A stretch of 27,782 nucleotides of DNA from Desulfobacterales bacterium. GTDB lineage: Bacteria; Desulfobacterota; Desulfobacteria; Desulfobacterales; C00003060. A program made the translations under genes and the position numbers. Positions 7,338 to 15,570 of this stretch are shown here, piece by piece. The stretch covers positions 2,290,595-2,318,376 of the forward strand of contig CP070769.1 of NCBI GenBank assembly GCA_020347085.1, written 5' to 3'. A model generated the notes under the pieces. The model was not told where the DNA came from and did no database searches. It saw nothing but the letters and a program-made list of their open reading frames with translations. Numbering within the stretch: the first letter of the stretch is position 1; every line of letters begins with the position of its first letter.

Positions 7338-8687
7338 TTACTTCCGGTCCACTAGAAAAATGCGCACGTCCATCACATTAGTCCTGGTAGGTCCTGTCAT
7401 CAGCAGGTCCTTCAACGCTTCGAAGAAGGGATACGCATCGTTTCGGCGCAAGTAATCATACGGATCAAGGCCCTTTCCACGGGCGCGCTCCACGGTGTGA
7501 CCATCAGCAATTGCACCAGCTGCATCCGTCGGCCCATCGGTTCCATCTGTCCCCCCACTCAGAACAATCACATCTCTTTCTCCAGCCAGAGCAATGGCTG
7601 AAGCCAGCGCGAATTCTTGGTTTCGACCTCCTCGACCTTGTCCTTGCAGGGTAACCGTCGTCTCCCCACCGGACAAGATGCAGGCAGGGAGTGGTATAGG
7701 ATTTTCCGAATCACGTATCTCTTTGGCAATAGCTGCATGGACTTTGGCGACCTCCCGCGTTTCCCCCTCGATCCTTGCAGACAAGATCAACGCCCTGTAA
7801 CCTAAAAGTTGTGCCTCCTTGCTGGCAGCTATGAGTGCCTGAAGATTAGTTCCTACAAGTTGCCAGGACGAATGTTCGAAAGCAGGATCTTTGGGCTTAG
7901 GAGTTTCTGCTATTTCTCCCCTCTCCCCCTTGTCTACCCGGTCACGAACAGATGGAGGGACACGATCCCATATCTTGTAACGCTTCAGTACTTCTACAAC
8001 ATCTTTAAACGTACTGGAATCGGGAACCGTAGGTCCGGAAGCGATCACATCCAGATCATCGCCCACAACGTCTGAGAGCACAAGGCTGACTACAGTGGCC
8101 GGATAGGCCAAACGCGCCAACCCACCCCCCTTAACCCTGGAAAGGTGCTTACGCACAGTGTTGATCTCGTGAATGGTCGCCCCACAGGCCAGAAGAAGCT
8201 GTGTGACCTTCTGTTTGTCCTCCAGGGTTATCCCTTCAGCGGGGGCCACGAGAAGGGCGGATCCGCCTCCCGACATCACGCATATGATCAGATCAGCCCG
8301 CCCTGCATGTTCTACGAGAGAAAGGAGCTCCTCGGTCCCCTGAACGCCTCGTGCATTAGGAACCGGATGGCTGGCTTCCCTTACCTGGACCTTTCGGAGA
8401 GAAAGTCCATGTCCTTCTTTGACTACAATGACCCCGTCTTCAATTCTGTCTCTGAGAAGGCTCTCGAGGGCCTTTGCCATGGGGGCGTCTGCCTTGCCAG
8501 CACCGACCACGAAGACTCTGTCATAGTCCGTGAGCTTGAATTGTCGCTCACCAATCGACAGGGTGTCATCCTGAAACTTGACGTGCCGAAGGATCGCTTC
8601 CTCTGGATCGACTGCCCGAAGGGCAGCCTGAAAAATGTCATGGGCCTCACGACGCATTCTGTCCAAGGTTGACTCACTCTTCGCCAT
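7338..8687 (-). CDS. gckA: Glycerate 2-kinase (MOFRL family)
   Basis: A 449-residue cytoplasmic kinase of the GckA/TtuD family, which phosphorylates D-glycerate with ATP, usually to 2-phosphoglycerate. The N-terminal domain shows GAGKA (62-66), SGGGSALL (139-146) and a long NTVRKHLSRVKGGGLA block (176-191). The C-terminal MOFRL domain has LSGGETTV (338-345), GRGGRNQEFAL (351-361) and GTDGTDGPTDAAG (379-391). The ATG follows AAAGGAG at about 8 nt. It lies 43 bp after glgB and 87 bp before pyk. Its place behind two glycosyltransferases related to glucosyl-3-phosphoglycerate synthase suggests it recovers glycerate from glyceryl glycosides; alternatives are serine-cycle or tartronate-derived glycerate. 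The family call is firm; the substrate source is inferred. Confidence 0.93.
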   Translation of the reverse strand: MAKSESTLDRMRREAHDIFQAALRAVDPEEAILRHVKFQDDTLSIGERQFKLTDYDRVFVVGAGKADAPMAKALESLLRDRIEDGVIVVKEGHGLSLRKVQVREASHPVPNARGVQGTEELLSLVEHAGRADLIICVMSGGGSALLVAPAEGITLEDKQKVTQLLLACGATIHEINTVRKHLSRVKGGGLARLAYPATVVSLVLSDVVGDDLDVIASGPTVPDSSTFKDVVEVLKRYKIWDRVPPSVRDRVDKGERGEIAETPKPKDPAFEHSSWQLVGTNLQALIAASKEAQLLGYRALILSARIEGETREVAKVHAAIAKEIRDSENPIPLPACILSGGETTVTLQGQGRGGRNQEFALASAIALAGERDVIVLSGGTDGTDGPTDAAGAIADGHTVERARGKGLDPYDYLRRNDAYPFFEALKDLLMTGPTRTNVMDVRIFLVDRK

Positions 8688-8730
8688 GGCACCGCTCCTT
8701 TCAGCTATCTATCATGACTAGACGTTTTGT

Positions 8731-10656
8731 CTAGAGATCTTCACACTTGAGGAAGACGACTCCGAGGGGAGGTAACGTTACTGTTAGGGTGTGGGGACGG
8801 CCGTGATGTGAGACAGGAGTTGCCTCAATTCGTCCAAGATTACCGATGCCACTCCCTCCATAATCTTCGGCATCGCTGTTTAGTATCTCCTGCCAAAAGC
8901 CCTCCCTGGGCGCACCGACTCGATAATCGAAGCGGGGCACAGGTGTGAAATTGCACACAATGATTATCACATCGTCACTCCCGTGTCCCTTGCGCATCAG
9001 GCTAAGCGTGCTCTGCATTGCGTCGTTGCAATCGATCCACTCAAAGCCGCCGCCGTCAAAATCAAGTTGATGCAGGGCCGGTTCGTTTTGATAGGCGCGA
9101 TTCAGATCACCAACCCAACGCTGGAGACCTGCATGAAGAGGATAATCGAGGAGGTGCCAGTCCAAACCAGTCTCGTGATACCACTCACTCCACTGGCCGA
9201 ACTCCCCGCCCATAAAAAGAAGCTTTTTGCCCGGCTGCGCATACATGTAGCCAAACAGAAGCCGCAGATTGGCAAACTTCTGCCAGTCATCTCCCGGCAT
9301 CTTTGCCAGAAGGGAGCCCTTTCCGTGAACCACCTCATCGTGAGAAAGCGGAAGAATGAAATTTTCATGAAACGCATAGAGCATGCGAAATGTCAGCTTG
9401 TTGTGATGGTATGTTCTATGAACAGGGTCATTTGACATGTACTCCAGTGTGTCGTGCATCCAACCCATGTCCCACTTCATGCCAAAGCCAAGACCGCCCA
9501 CGTACGTGGGACGTGACACCATGGGCCACGCTGTGGACTCCTCCGCCACAGTCTGCACCTGCGGATAGCCTTTGTATACCTCCTGGTTGAAGCGCCGAAG
9601 AAAGTCAATGGCTTCAATATTCTCCTTTCCACCATATTTATTTGGAATCCACTCGTCTTCATTCCGACCGTAGTCCAAGTAAAGCATGGAGGCGACAGCA
9701 TCTACCCGGAAGCCGTCCACGTGATACTTATCAAGCCAAAACAGGGCACTGCTGATCAGAAAGCTTCGTATCTCATTGCGACCGTAGTTGAAGATAAGGC
9801 TGTCCCAATCCGGATGGATGCGCTGATTAGGGTCCGAGTGCTCAAAGAGGTGGGTACCATCGAAGAAGCCAAGGCCGTACTCATCACTTGGAAAGTGCGA
9901 TGGGACCCAATCCAGGATGACTCCAATGCCCCTTTGGTGCAGACACTCGATCAGGTACATAAAATCCTGTGGCTGCCCATATCTGCTCGTGGGAGCAAAG
10001 TACCCTACGCACTGATAGCCCCAAGAGCCGTAGAAGGGGTGCTCCATCACCGGAAGGAACTGAACATGTGTAAAGCCCATATTACCCGCATATTCAGCCA
10101 GCTTTGGAGCCAGTTCCCGATAAGAAAGTGAGCGATTTCCCTCCTCTGCAACCCGCATCCAAGAACCAAGATGCACCTCGTAGATAGCCATGGGCGCTTC
10201 GGCGCGGTTTTGGTCACCTCTGTTGTTCATCCAATCCTGGTCATGCCAGTCGTAACTCAGATCCCAAACAACGGAAGCTGTCTTGGGAGGCACCTCACTA
10301 AAAAAAGCAAAGGGGTCAGCCTTCTCCACCCGGTAGCCGGCGTAGCGGGATTGAATATGATACTTGTATGCTGCGCTAGCGCCGAGATTGGGAATGAAGC
10401 CTTGCCAAATTCCTGACTGTCCCTTGGGGCGCAGTTGGTGGCTGTCCTTGTTCCAGTCATTGAAATCTCCCATAACGCATAGCCTCTCAGCATCTGGCGC
10501 CCATACAGCAAAGTAAATTCCCTCGATGCCATCGTGCGATGCCAGGTGAGCACCCATTTTCTCATAAAGATGAAAATGGCTCCCTTCGTTAAAAAGGTAG
10601 AGGTCGTCATTGGATAGGAGGCTAAAATCGTAAAATACCGTGTGTTGAGAAGTCAT
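8731..10656 (-). CDS. glgB: 1,4-alpha-glucan branching enzyme
   Basis: A 641-residue GH13 enzyme that transfers alpha-1,4 segments to make alpha-1,6 branches in glycogen. A CBM48 domain covers about residues 25-115 (AVWAPDAERLCVMGDFNDW). The barrel carries DWVPSHFP (249-256), GFRVDAVASMLY with nucleophile D319, VAEEST with acid/base E372, and LSHDEVVHGK with D440. At 641 residues it lacks the extra N-terminal module of 730-residue enterobacterial GlgB. The start lies 5 nt after the glgA stop codon, and its AGGAAG ribosome site touches that stop, so the two are probably translationally coupled. Together they would build a branched alpha-glucan. Confidence 0.97.
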   Translation of the reverse strand: MTSQHTVFYDFSLLSNDDLYLFNEGSHFHLYEKMGAHLASHDGIEGIYFAVWAPDAERLCVMGDFNDWNKDSHQLRPKGQSGIWQGFIPNLGASAAYKYHIQSRYAGYRVEKADPFAFFSEVPPKTASVVWDLSYDWHDQDWMNNRGDQNRAEAPMAIYEVHLGSWMRVAEEGNRSLSYRELAPKLAEYAGNMGFTHVQFLPVMEHPFYGSWGYQCVGYFAPTSRYGQPQDFMYLIECLHQRGIGVILDWVPSHFPSDEYGLGFFDGTHLFEHSDPNQRIHPDWDSLIFNYGRNEIRSFLISSALFWLDKYHVDGFRVDAVASMLYLDYGRNEDEWIPNKYGGKENIEAIDFLRRFNQEVYKGYPQVQTVAEESTAWPMVSRPTYVGGLGFGMKWDMGWMHDTLEYMSNDPVHRTYHHNKLTFRMLYAFHENFILPLSHDEVVHGKGSLLAKMPGDDWQKFANLRLLFGYMYAQPGKKLLFMGGEFGQWSEWYHETGLDWHLLDYPLHAGLQRWVGDLNRAYQNEPALHQLDFDGGGFEWIDCNDAMQSTLSLMRKGHGSDDVIIIVCNFTPVPRFDYRVGAPREGFWQEILNSDAEDYGGSGIGNLGRIEATPVSHHGRPHTLTVTLPPLGVVFLKCEDL

Positions 10657-10661
10657 TCTTC

Positions 10662-12131
10662 CTAGGCTCCCTTAAATAGTGATCGATAGAGTTCCAGGTA
10701 GCTCTTGGCAGACCGATCCCAGGAAAAGTCCGCCTTCATCCCGTTTGCCATGAGTGTCTTCCAAGCTCTGTAATCATTGAAGAGCTTTACGGCCTGTTGG
10801 ATAGTCTCAAACAACGTCTTCGCCTCATACGGTTCAAACTTGAATCCATTGCCCTCTCCCGTCTCTGGATCAAACGGGACAATCGTGTCGTCTAATCCGC
10901 CTGTGGCACGCACTACAGGCACTGTTCCGTACCTCAAGGCATACATCTGGGTCAAGCCACAGGGCTCATATTGAGACGGAACAAGAAAAATGTCCGCCCC
11001 CGCCATGATACGATGTGCCAGCGGCTCATCAAAGCCGATCTTTATCCCCATGTGTCCGGAATGTCGATCAGCCGCCTCTTGAATAGCTTCTTGAATTTCC
11101 TCATCCCCTAAACCCAAAACCACGAGGCCTAAGTCTAATGCCAGGATTTCATCCAGAATCTGCACCAGCAAATCAAGTCCCTTCTGCGCGCTGAGTCGGG
11201 AAATCATCCCCAAAACTGGCCGGTTCATGAGAGTAAGATCAAGGTTCATTTCCTTTATCAAGAATTCCTTGGAACGCTTTTTTCCAGCCAGCTTTTCGAG
11301 GGAGTAATTGGCTGGCACGTGGGTATCAGTTTGCGGACTCCACAAGCCGTAGTCAACCCCGTTCAGTATTCCGTGCAAAAAAGTTCTTCGGTGGTGAAGG
11401 ATACCCTCCATGCCCATACCGTATTCAGAAGTCTGAATCTCTCGGCTATACTTCGGGCTTACGGTTGTGATGGCATCGGAGTACATGATGCCCGCTTTCA
11501 ACAGACTGATGTTGCCCCAGTATTCAATGCCTCCTGGATGCAACTCGCTGGATGGAAGACTGCAGGTGGGTAATCTCTCTCTCGGAAAGATGCCCTGGTA
11601 TCCTATGTTGTGAATTGTAAACACAGAAACAGCGGCTGAGAAGAAGGAATCCGTCTTGTAGAGTGTTTTGAGATAGGCAGGAACCAATCCAGTCTGCCAG
11701 TCATGGCAGTGGACGACGTCAAAATCAAAGTCCACCTCTCTGGCAAAAAGGAGAGCAGCACGACAAAAATATGTGAATCGCTCCAAGTTGTCATAGTAGT
11801 CACCTTCCGGGGTGCCATACAAATTTGGTCGATCAAAAAGGTCTTCCCGTTCGAAGAAATAGACGGGGAGCCCGTCTTCAGTCTCTGTCTCGAGTACATC
11901 CCCTCGTAGGATGAGGTGTCCAAGGGGGACCTCGAGGCGCTCTGAAGCTATTCTAGTCGCGATACCCTTTTCTTTGATCATGCGGTAATAAGGAAGCCCA
12001 ATCCTGACGTCTGCTCCCAGTCTGTGCAAGGCACTGGGCAGGGAGCCTGCTACGTCTGCCAGCCCACCGGTCTTTGCAAAAGGAACTACCTCAGGCGCGA
12101 GAAAGAGAACTTTGAGTGTATCTTTGACCAT
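10662..12131 (-). CDS. glgA: Glycogen synthase (ADP-glucose type, GT5)
   Basis: A 489-residue GT-B glycosyltransferase that adds glucose from a nucleotide sugar to the non-reducing end of an alpha-1,4-glucan. The KTGGLADVAGSLP motif (K20-T-G-G-L) binds the sugar donor. HCHDWQTGLVP and TIHNIGYQG are GT5 hallmarks, and the C-terminal PSQYEPCGLTQMYALRYG with ATGGLDDT completes the active site. Length matches the family. GGAGG lies 5 nt upstream of the ATG. It is separated by 117 bp from the glycosyltransferase gene ahead and is tightly coupled to glgB. No glgC or glgP is in the window, so the donor (ADP- or UDP-glucose) cannot be settled from context. Confidence 0.96.
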   Translation of the reverse strand: MVKDTLKVLFLAPEVVPFAKTGGLADVAGSLPSALHRLGADVRIGLPYYRMIKEKGIATRIASERLEVPLGHLILRGDVLETETEDGLPVYFFEREDLFDRPNLYGTPEGDYYDNLERFTYFCRAALLFAREVDFDFDVVHCHDWQTGLVPAYLKTLYKTDSFFSAAVSVFTIHNIGYQGIFPRERLPTCSLPSSELHPGGIEYWGNISLLKAGIMYSDAITTVSPKYSREIQTSEYGMGMEGILHHRRTFLHGILNGVDYGLWSPQTDTHVPANYSLEKLAGKKRSKEFLIKEMNLDLTLMNRPVLGMISRLSAQKGLDLLVQILDEILALDLGLVVLGLGDEEIQEAIQEAADRHSGHMGIKIGFDEPLAHRIMAGADIFLVPSQYEPCGLTQMYALRYGTVPVVRATGGLDDTIVPFDPETGEGNGFKFEPYEAKTLFETIQQAVKLFNDYRAWKTLMANGMKADFSWDRSAKSYLELYRSLFKGA

Positions 12132-12248
12132 GCATCCTCCATGTCAATTTCTTATAGCCATACTCTCTCTTGAAATGAACTGCCATTGCAACAACTAGCA
12201 TGCACTGAAACCAAGATAGCCATGCGACCACGTGCGTGCGGCCAGCGG

Positions 12249-13616
12249 TTATCTGACATAAAGCCCCTTTTCCTTTTCCACAACGTCAATGATGTCATAG
12301 AGAATGTTTGGCATTTTTCGCTCAACCCTCTCCCAAGAGACCGTGTGGGGCGTTTCAAAGAGTTGGTCTCGCGTCTTGCGGGCTGTTGCGGAAATTGCCT
12401 GTAACAAGCCAGAGGCTACAAAGGGTTCGAAGGCTTCATGGCTTCCCACAAAAGTACTAAACCGGTCCGCAAGTCGATAAGGCGAAACCAGCAGATCCCC
12501 AGCATACAGGATCGCATCTTTCACTACACTGTGAACGACTGCCTCTTCCGCGTTGGCTTCATACTCTAAGCCGGAAAAGGCAGCATTTTCGGCATACATT
12601 TTGATGAGGTTATCCGCTACGTCCAAATAGGTGACTGTTAGATCTCGCATGAAATGATCCGAAATCTCCAACCCTTCCTCGATAACCAAGGCACTCAAGA
12701 GTGTCGTCACAATATCGACTACCATTTTGTGGAGGCCTTTTTCCCTGTCTGCTTCTGACACCGATTGATGTTTATGATCGAAGGAGCCATGAGAAATTTC
12801 CACTTGAGCGACATTCGTTGCCTTGCGAAAGACTTCTATAAGCGTGAAGATCTCCACTCCCCAGTTCATGGCAAAATGCATACGTTTGAGCAGGTTAACG
12901 TCAAAAACGACTTCTCCTGAAAGCTGGTAGTTAAAATTCAGCAGATAATCGACCAGTCGCAAGATTTTTTCTTCTTTGGTATCCGTGAATTTTCGTTTGA
13001 GCGCAATAAGCAAAGGGTCAAGCAACAGCCTTTTTACCCGGCCGTATATCTGTCCGTCCTTCAGACGAGCGTAGAAAGCTTTAGAGAATTGATAATTCAG
13101 GACTTGGACCGGATAGAAAAGCCGATCCAGATGCTCTCGCCGGAAAGTGCGGATATCCGCATCAAGGAGACCCACACTTCGGGCGCCTAAGGCGATTGCG
13201 ATGCCAAAGGAAAGGAACATATTTTTTCCTTTCCCTCGCACAGCAAGGTTAAACCCAGCCTGTGACAACTTGTCATAAATGGCGGAAAAACCAGGGCCGT
13301 CATTGTGCTGGATGAGGCAATTCTTTAACTCGTAGCGATCAAGAAGGCGAGCCAGTTCCCGGACGTCGTCCGTGTCAGCCTGGTCCAGTCCAAGAATAAT
13401 TCGAGAAAGGTAAGAAGCGGAGCGGAGCTGTCTGAGAATATTTTCAAAGACCGGTCGGTTTTCAGGATCCATGTACTCGGATGCCAGAAGAGGCATAACA
13501 AGTACGGCTTTTTTCCACTTTGAGTGGTGACGGAGCTCTGATTTCAAGTGGGGATTAGATTTCGTAAGAAGGTAAAAAGCTGTAATTTTAGTGTGTTTTT
13601 GAGCAAAATTCGACAT
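12249..13616 (-). CDS. GpgS-like glycosyltransferase (GT81-type), second of a tandem pair
   Basis: A 455-residue GT-A fold glycosyltransferase resembling glucosyl-3-phosphoglycerate synthases. From memory of that family, the aligned landmarks are the metal-binding DAD (152-154), GRVKRLLLDPLL (192-203), SGE (233-235), WGVEI (252-256) and a histidine cluster (H281, H283) followed by a helical region. Residues beyond about 310 form an extra alpha-helical C-terminal part. Family enzymes move a hexose from a nucleotide sugar to 3-phosphoglycerate; the actual donor and acceptor here are unknown. The AAAGGAG ribosome site is embedded in the last codons of the upstream glycosyltransferase, and the genes are 3 nt apart, so they are probably co-translated. 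The N-terminal donor loop differs from the usual PALNEE form, so it may have a different substrate from its neighbour or depend on it. Confidence 0.75.
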   Translation of the reverse strand: MSNFAQKHTKITAFYLLTKSNPHLKSELRHHSKWKKAVLVMPLLASEYMDPENRPVFENILRQLRSASYLSRIILGLDQADTDDVRELARLLDRYELKNCLIQHNDGPGFSAIYDKLSQAGFNLAVRGKGKNMFLSFGIAIALGARSVGLLDADIRTFRREHLDRLFYPVQVLNYQFSKAFYARLKDGQIYGRVKRLLLDPLLIALKRKFTDTKEEKILRLVDYLLNFNYQLSGEVVFDVNLLKRMHFAMNWGVEIFTLIEVFRKATNVAQVEISHGSFDHKHQSVSEADREKGLHKMVVDIVTTLLSALVIEEGLEISDHFMRDLTVTYLDVADNLIKMYAENAAFSGLEYEANAEEAVVHSVVKDAILYAGDLLVSPYRLADRFSTFVGSHEAFEPFVASGLLQAISATARKTRDQLFETPHTVSWERVERKMPNILYDIIDVVEKEKGLYVR

Positions 13617-13619
13617 GGG

Positions 13620-14870
13620 TTATCTCCTTTGGTAATCATGTGCGTCATAGATTTTTGCGAGGTAGTCCTTTTGGTCTTCAAACACCTGAGCCTGTTCCTC
13701 CACTACTTCTTCAGCCTGGACTGAACTCATTTTTTTGGTCTGGTTGATGAAAGAAGCAACACGACCAAGATAGAGTGGGGTAATGAGGTTTACGAGTTGC
13801 GTCCTGTTGAGAGTCCAGGCATGGAAGGTTGCTGCGGTCTCATAAAGAACCATGACCCAAGTCTGTACGGGCATGACAAACTTGGTCTTCGCTTTGGCAG
13901 CGCACTTCTTGAGTTCTTCGTAACAATCGGAGCAAAATATGCTCTTGTAGAGACCCTTAAACTGACGGAAGCCTGTCTTGTACTCTGTAACCAATCGGCC
14001 TAGGTCAATCTGGATTGGCTCCGGTTCCTTGAAATCCTCAAGTCCAAACATGGGCACGGTCCGGCTACCTCGCACAGCCTTCCAGTAATCCTCATGCTCT
14101 TCCATAAGTACAAAAAGGGTGTGAACCACCTGGCGAAACATAGGCCCCAGTGACTCAGCGGGATCCTTGGCGTCATGTATCTTAACGCCCAGGTTGGACT
14201 GACAGATTCTAAAGTTGCTGACTATGGCGTTGGTGGTCATCCAGATGTCAATGCCATAGCGAGATACGTCCGTTTCCCATACATCCTGTTCAATATAATA
14301 TGACGCCAATTCGCCTACGAAAGCAAAGTCCCCGCCAATGGGCTGACGGATTCGGAGACCGTAAAGAGCACGAGTTAAATTGTAAACGATATTGTTGGTG
14401 ATCGTCCCATCATACTTGTAGCGAGAATATACGGGGGAAACGTATTGGAAGCCCTTTTTCAGGATCGGCTCCAAAAGATATTTAACCCAATCGCTGGTAA
14501 TGGAACGCAAGTCTGAGTCAACGACCATGCAGGCTTTCACCTTGAGACGCTTGGCCGCTTCGAAGATGGACCGAAAAGCAGAACCCTTGCCGCCGGGTCC
14601 TCGGTAGATAGACACGATCTTTTCCTGCCAAGGCTTGATCTGGAATTCCTTGGTTACCTCCCGCGTGTCGTCCGTAGAACCCCCGTCTGCGACCATGATG
14701 ACAGATCGCAAATCCTTGTAGTGTTTGTGAAGCCCATGCGTCACCATCTGGAGTACGTGCATAATAGTTGCCTGGTTGTTGTAACAAGGGATACCTACGA
14801 GGATATCCGCCACCTCAACTTCTTCTATCCTCTTTGAAGTATAGGCCCTCAGTCCCGTGTCGTAACGCAT
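13620..14870 (-). CDS. GpgS-like glycosyltransferase (GT2/GT81-type), first of a tandem pair
   Basis: A 416-residue glycosyltransferase. VGIPCYNNQATI (25-36), ADGGSTDDT (61-69), GGKGSAF and DSD (118-120) form a GT-A nucleotide-sugar site. GGD (179-181), YGIDI (205-209) and NLGVKIHD (H232) match positions I know from mycobacterial glucosyl-3-phosphoglycerate synthase, including its metal-binding His. Such enzymes make glucosyl-3-phosphoglycerate, the precursor of the compatible solute glucosylglycerate and a primer for methylglucose polysaccharides. Beyond residue 260 is a divergent C-terminal extension with a C-x2-C near 311. The ATG follows AAGGAGG at about 9 nt. It is the first gene of the minus-strand operon through glgA, glgB and glycerate kinase to pyk. 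Product specificity is inferred. Confidence 0.75.
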   Translation of the reverse strand: MRYDTGLRAYTSKRIEEVEVADILVGIPCYNNQATIMHVLQMVTHGLHKHYKDLRSVIMVADGGSTDDTREVTKEFQIKPWQEKIVSIYRGPGGKGSAFRSIFEAAKRLKVKACMVVDSDLRSITSDWVKYLLEPILKKGFQYVSPVYSRYKYDGTITNNIVYNLTRALYGLRIRQPIGGDFAFVGELASYYIEQDVWETDVSRYGIDIWMTTNAIVSNFRICQSNLGVKIHDAKDPAESLGPMFRQVVHTLFVLMEEHEDYWKAVRGSRTVPMFGLEDFKEPEPIQIDLGRLVTEYKTGFRQFKGLYKSIFCSDCYEELKKCAAKAKTKFVMPVQTWVMVLYETAATFHAWTLNRTQLVNLITPLYLGRVASFINQTKKMSSVQAEEVVEEQAQVFEDQKDYLAKIYDAHDYQRR

Positions 14871-15212
14871 TGCTTATCGCCTCCTTACTATCAACCTAAC
14901 TATCAACCTACTTAGGGACCATCCGTGAATCAGGCGGTTTTCTTTACACGGTTGGAAAGATGGTTTGTCATATTACCGAATCTCAAACGTATTTCAAGAG
15001 TAATAGAGCCCGTCGTAGCCGATTTTGAATTTCTTTTTTGGCCATCCAGCATTGCTGATAAGGTGGTCACTGAGTCTGGATGCTCCGAATTTCCGGGACA
15101 TGAACCTCGGTAGGCCACGACTGGCATCTGTCAGACTTGCGGGTTTGTTATCCTGGTGGACGTAGATGCATTCTTTAGCAAGCCCTGTCAACGCTCAGTC
15201 ACGGGTCCTCCC

Positions 15213-15241
15213 TTGACGCCTAAGCTGTTTGGCTCTATATT
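15213..15241 (+). promoter_or_regulatory. Sigma-70 promoter candidate
   Basis: TTGACG (15213-15218), a 17-nt spacer and TATATT (15236-15241) match the -35/-10 consensus with one mismatch each. Transcription would begin near 15248 and read the palindrome and the dispersed repeat before mscS, giving a leader of about 320 nt, or could make a separate small RNA. Confidence 0.5.
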
Positions 15242-15319
15242 GACACAATGACGTCAGCGGACCCCATTGGTTCCGATGGATAATCTTCATAAACTTTTAA
15301 AAAGCTACTGAAGCTCCCT

Positions 15320-15343
15320 ACAGTCCCGATATATCGGGACTGT
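15320..15343. repeat. 24-bp perfect palindrome
   Basis: A self-complementary sequence centred on ATAT whose left arm reads ACAGTCCCGATA. Its core is the same GTCCCGAT/ATCGGGAC palindrome as the dispersed repeats, preceded by AAGCTCCCT as in the copy at 17181, but without their conserved GCGCTCGC tail. It looks like a partial family member. Confidence 0.6.
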
Positions 15344-15498
15344 AAGAAAGTTTACCATTTTTGGATTGTTTCCATCCCCTTGCTCAGCAAGGGCATACAA
15401 ACTTAAACCATAGCACTTCATGCTTCTTTGTTTTGTGGCTTGCAGCCTCTCAACAAAGCCACCTGACACATGTGGTTATTTAGGCGCTCGCTACCCCT

Positions 15499-15549
15499 GC
15501 AGTCCTGATGAATCGGGACAGGGAATGTGCTCGCTGTTCCAGTTCAATC
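15499..15549 (+). repeat. Dispersed palindromic repeat, copy 2 of 4
   Basis: GTCCTGAT (15502-15509) pairs with ATCGGGAC (15512-15519), using one G-U pair, followed by the family tail GGGAATGTGCTCGCTG. It ends 22 bp before the mscS start codon. An in-frame ATG at 15508 lies inside the repeat; the similar frame through copy 1 encodes the same peptide-like string, so that upstream start is repeat-derived. Confidence 0.8.
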
Positions 15550-15570
15550 CAAAAGAATGGAGGCACAGCA

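Larger units (their letters stand above)
14871..15570. other. Divergent intergenic region between the glycosyltransferase operon and mscS
   Basis: This 700-bp gap must contain the promoter of the minus-strand operon, which I could not place convincingly. On the plus strand it has a good sigma-70 promoter (15213-15241), a 24-bp perfect palindrome (15320-15343) and a copy of the 50-bp repeat (15499-15549) ending just before mscS. Short open frames at 14925-15191 lack start signals. Confidence 0.5.

Noticed and set aside
6138..9435. Long plus-strand frames opposite pyk, the glycerate kinase gene and glgB (up to 175 codons)
   Set aside because: They are antisense shadows of conserved enzymes, without their own start signals or recognisable motifs.
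15186..15191. Minus-strand TTGACA as promoter of the glycosyltransferase operon
   Set aside because: The hexamer 17 nt downstream (CATCTA) is a poor -10, and no alternative spacing improves it.
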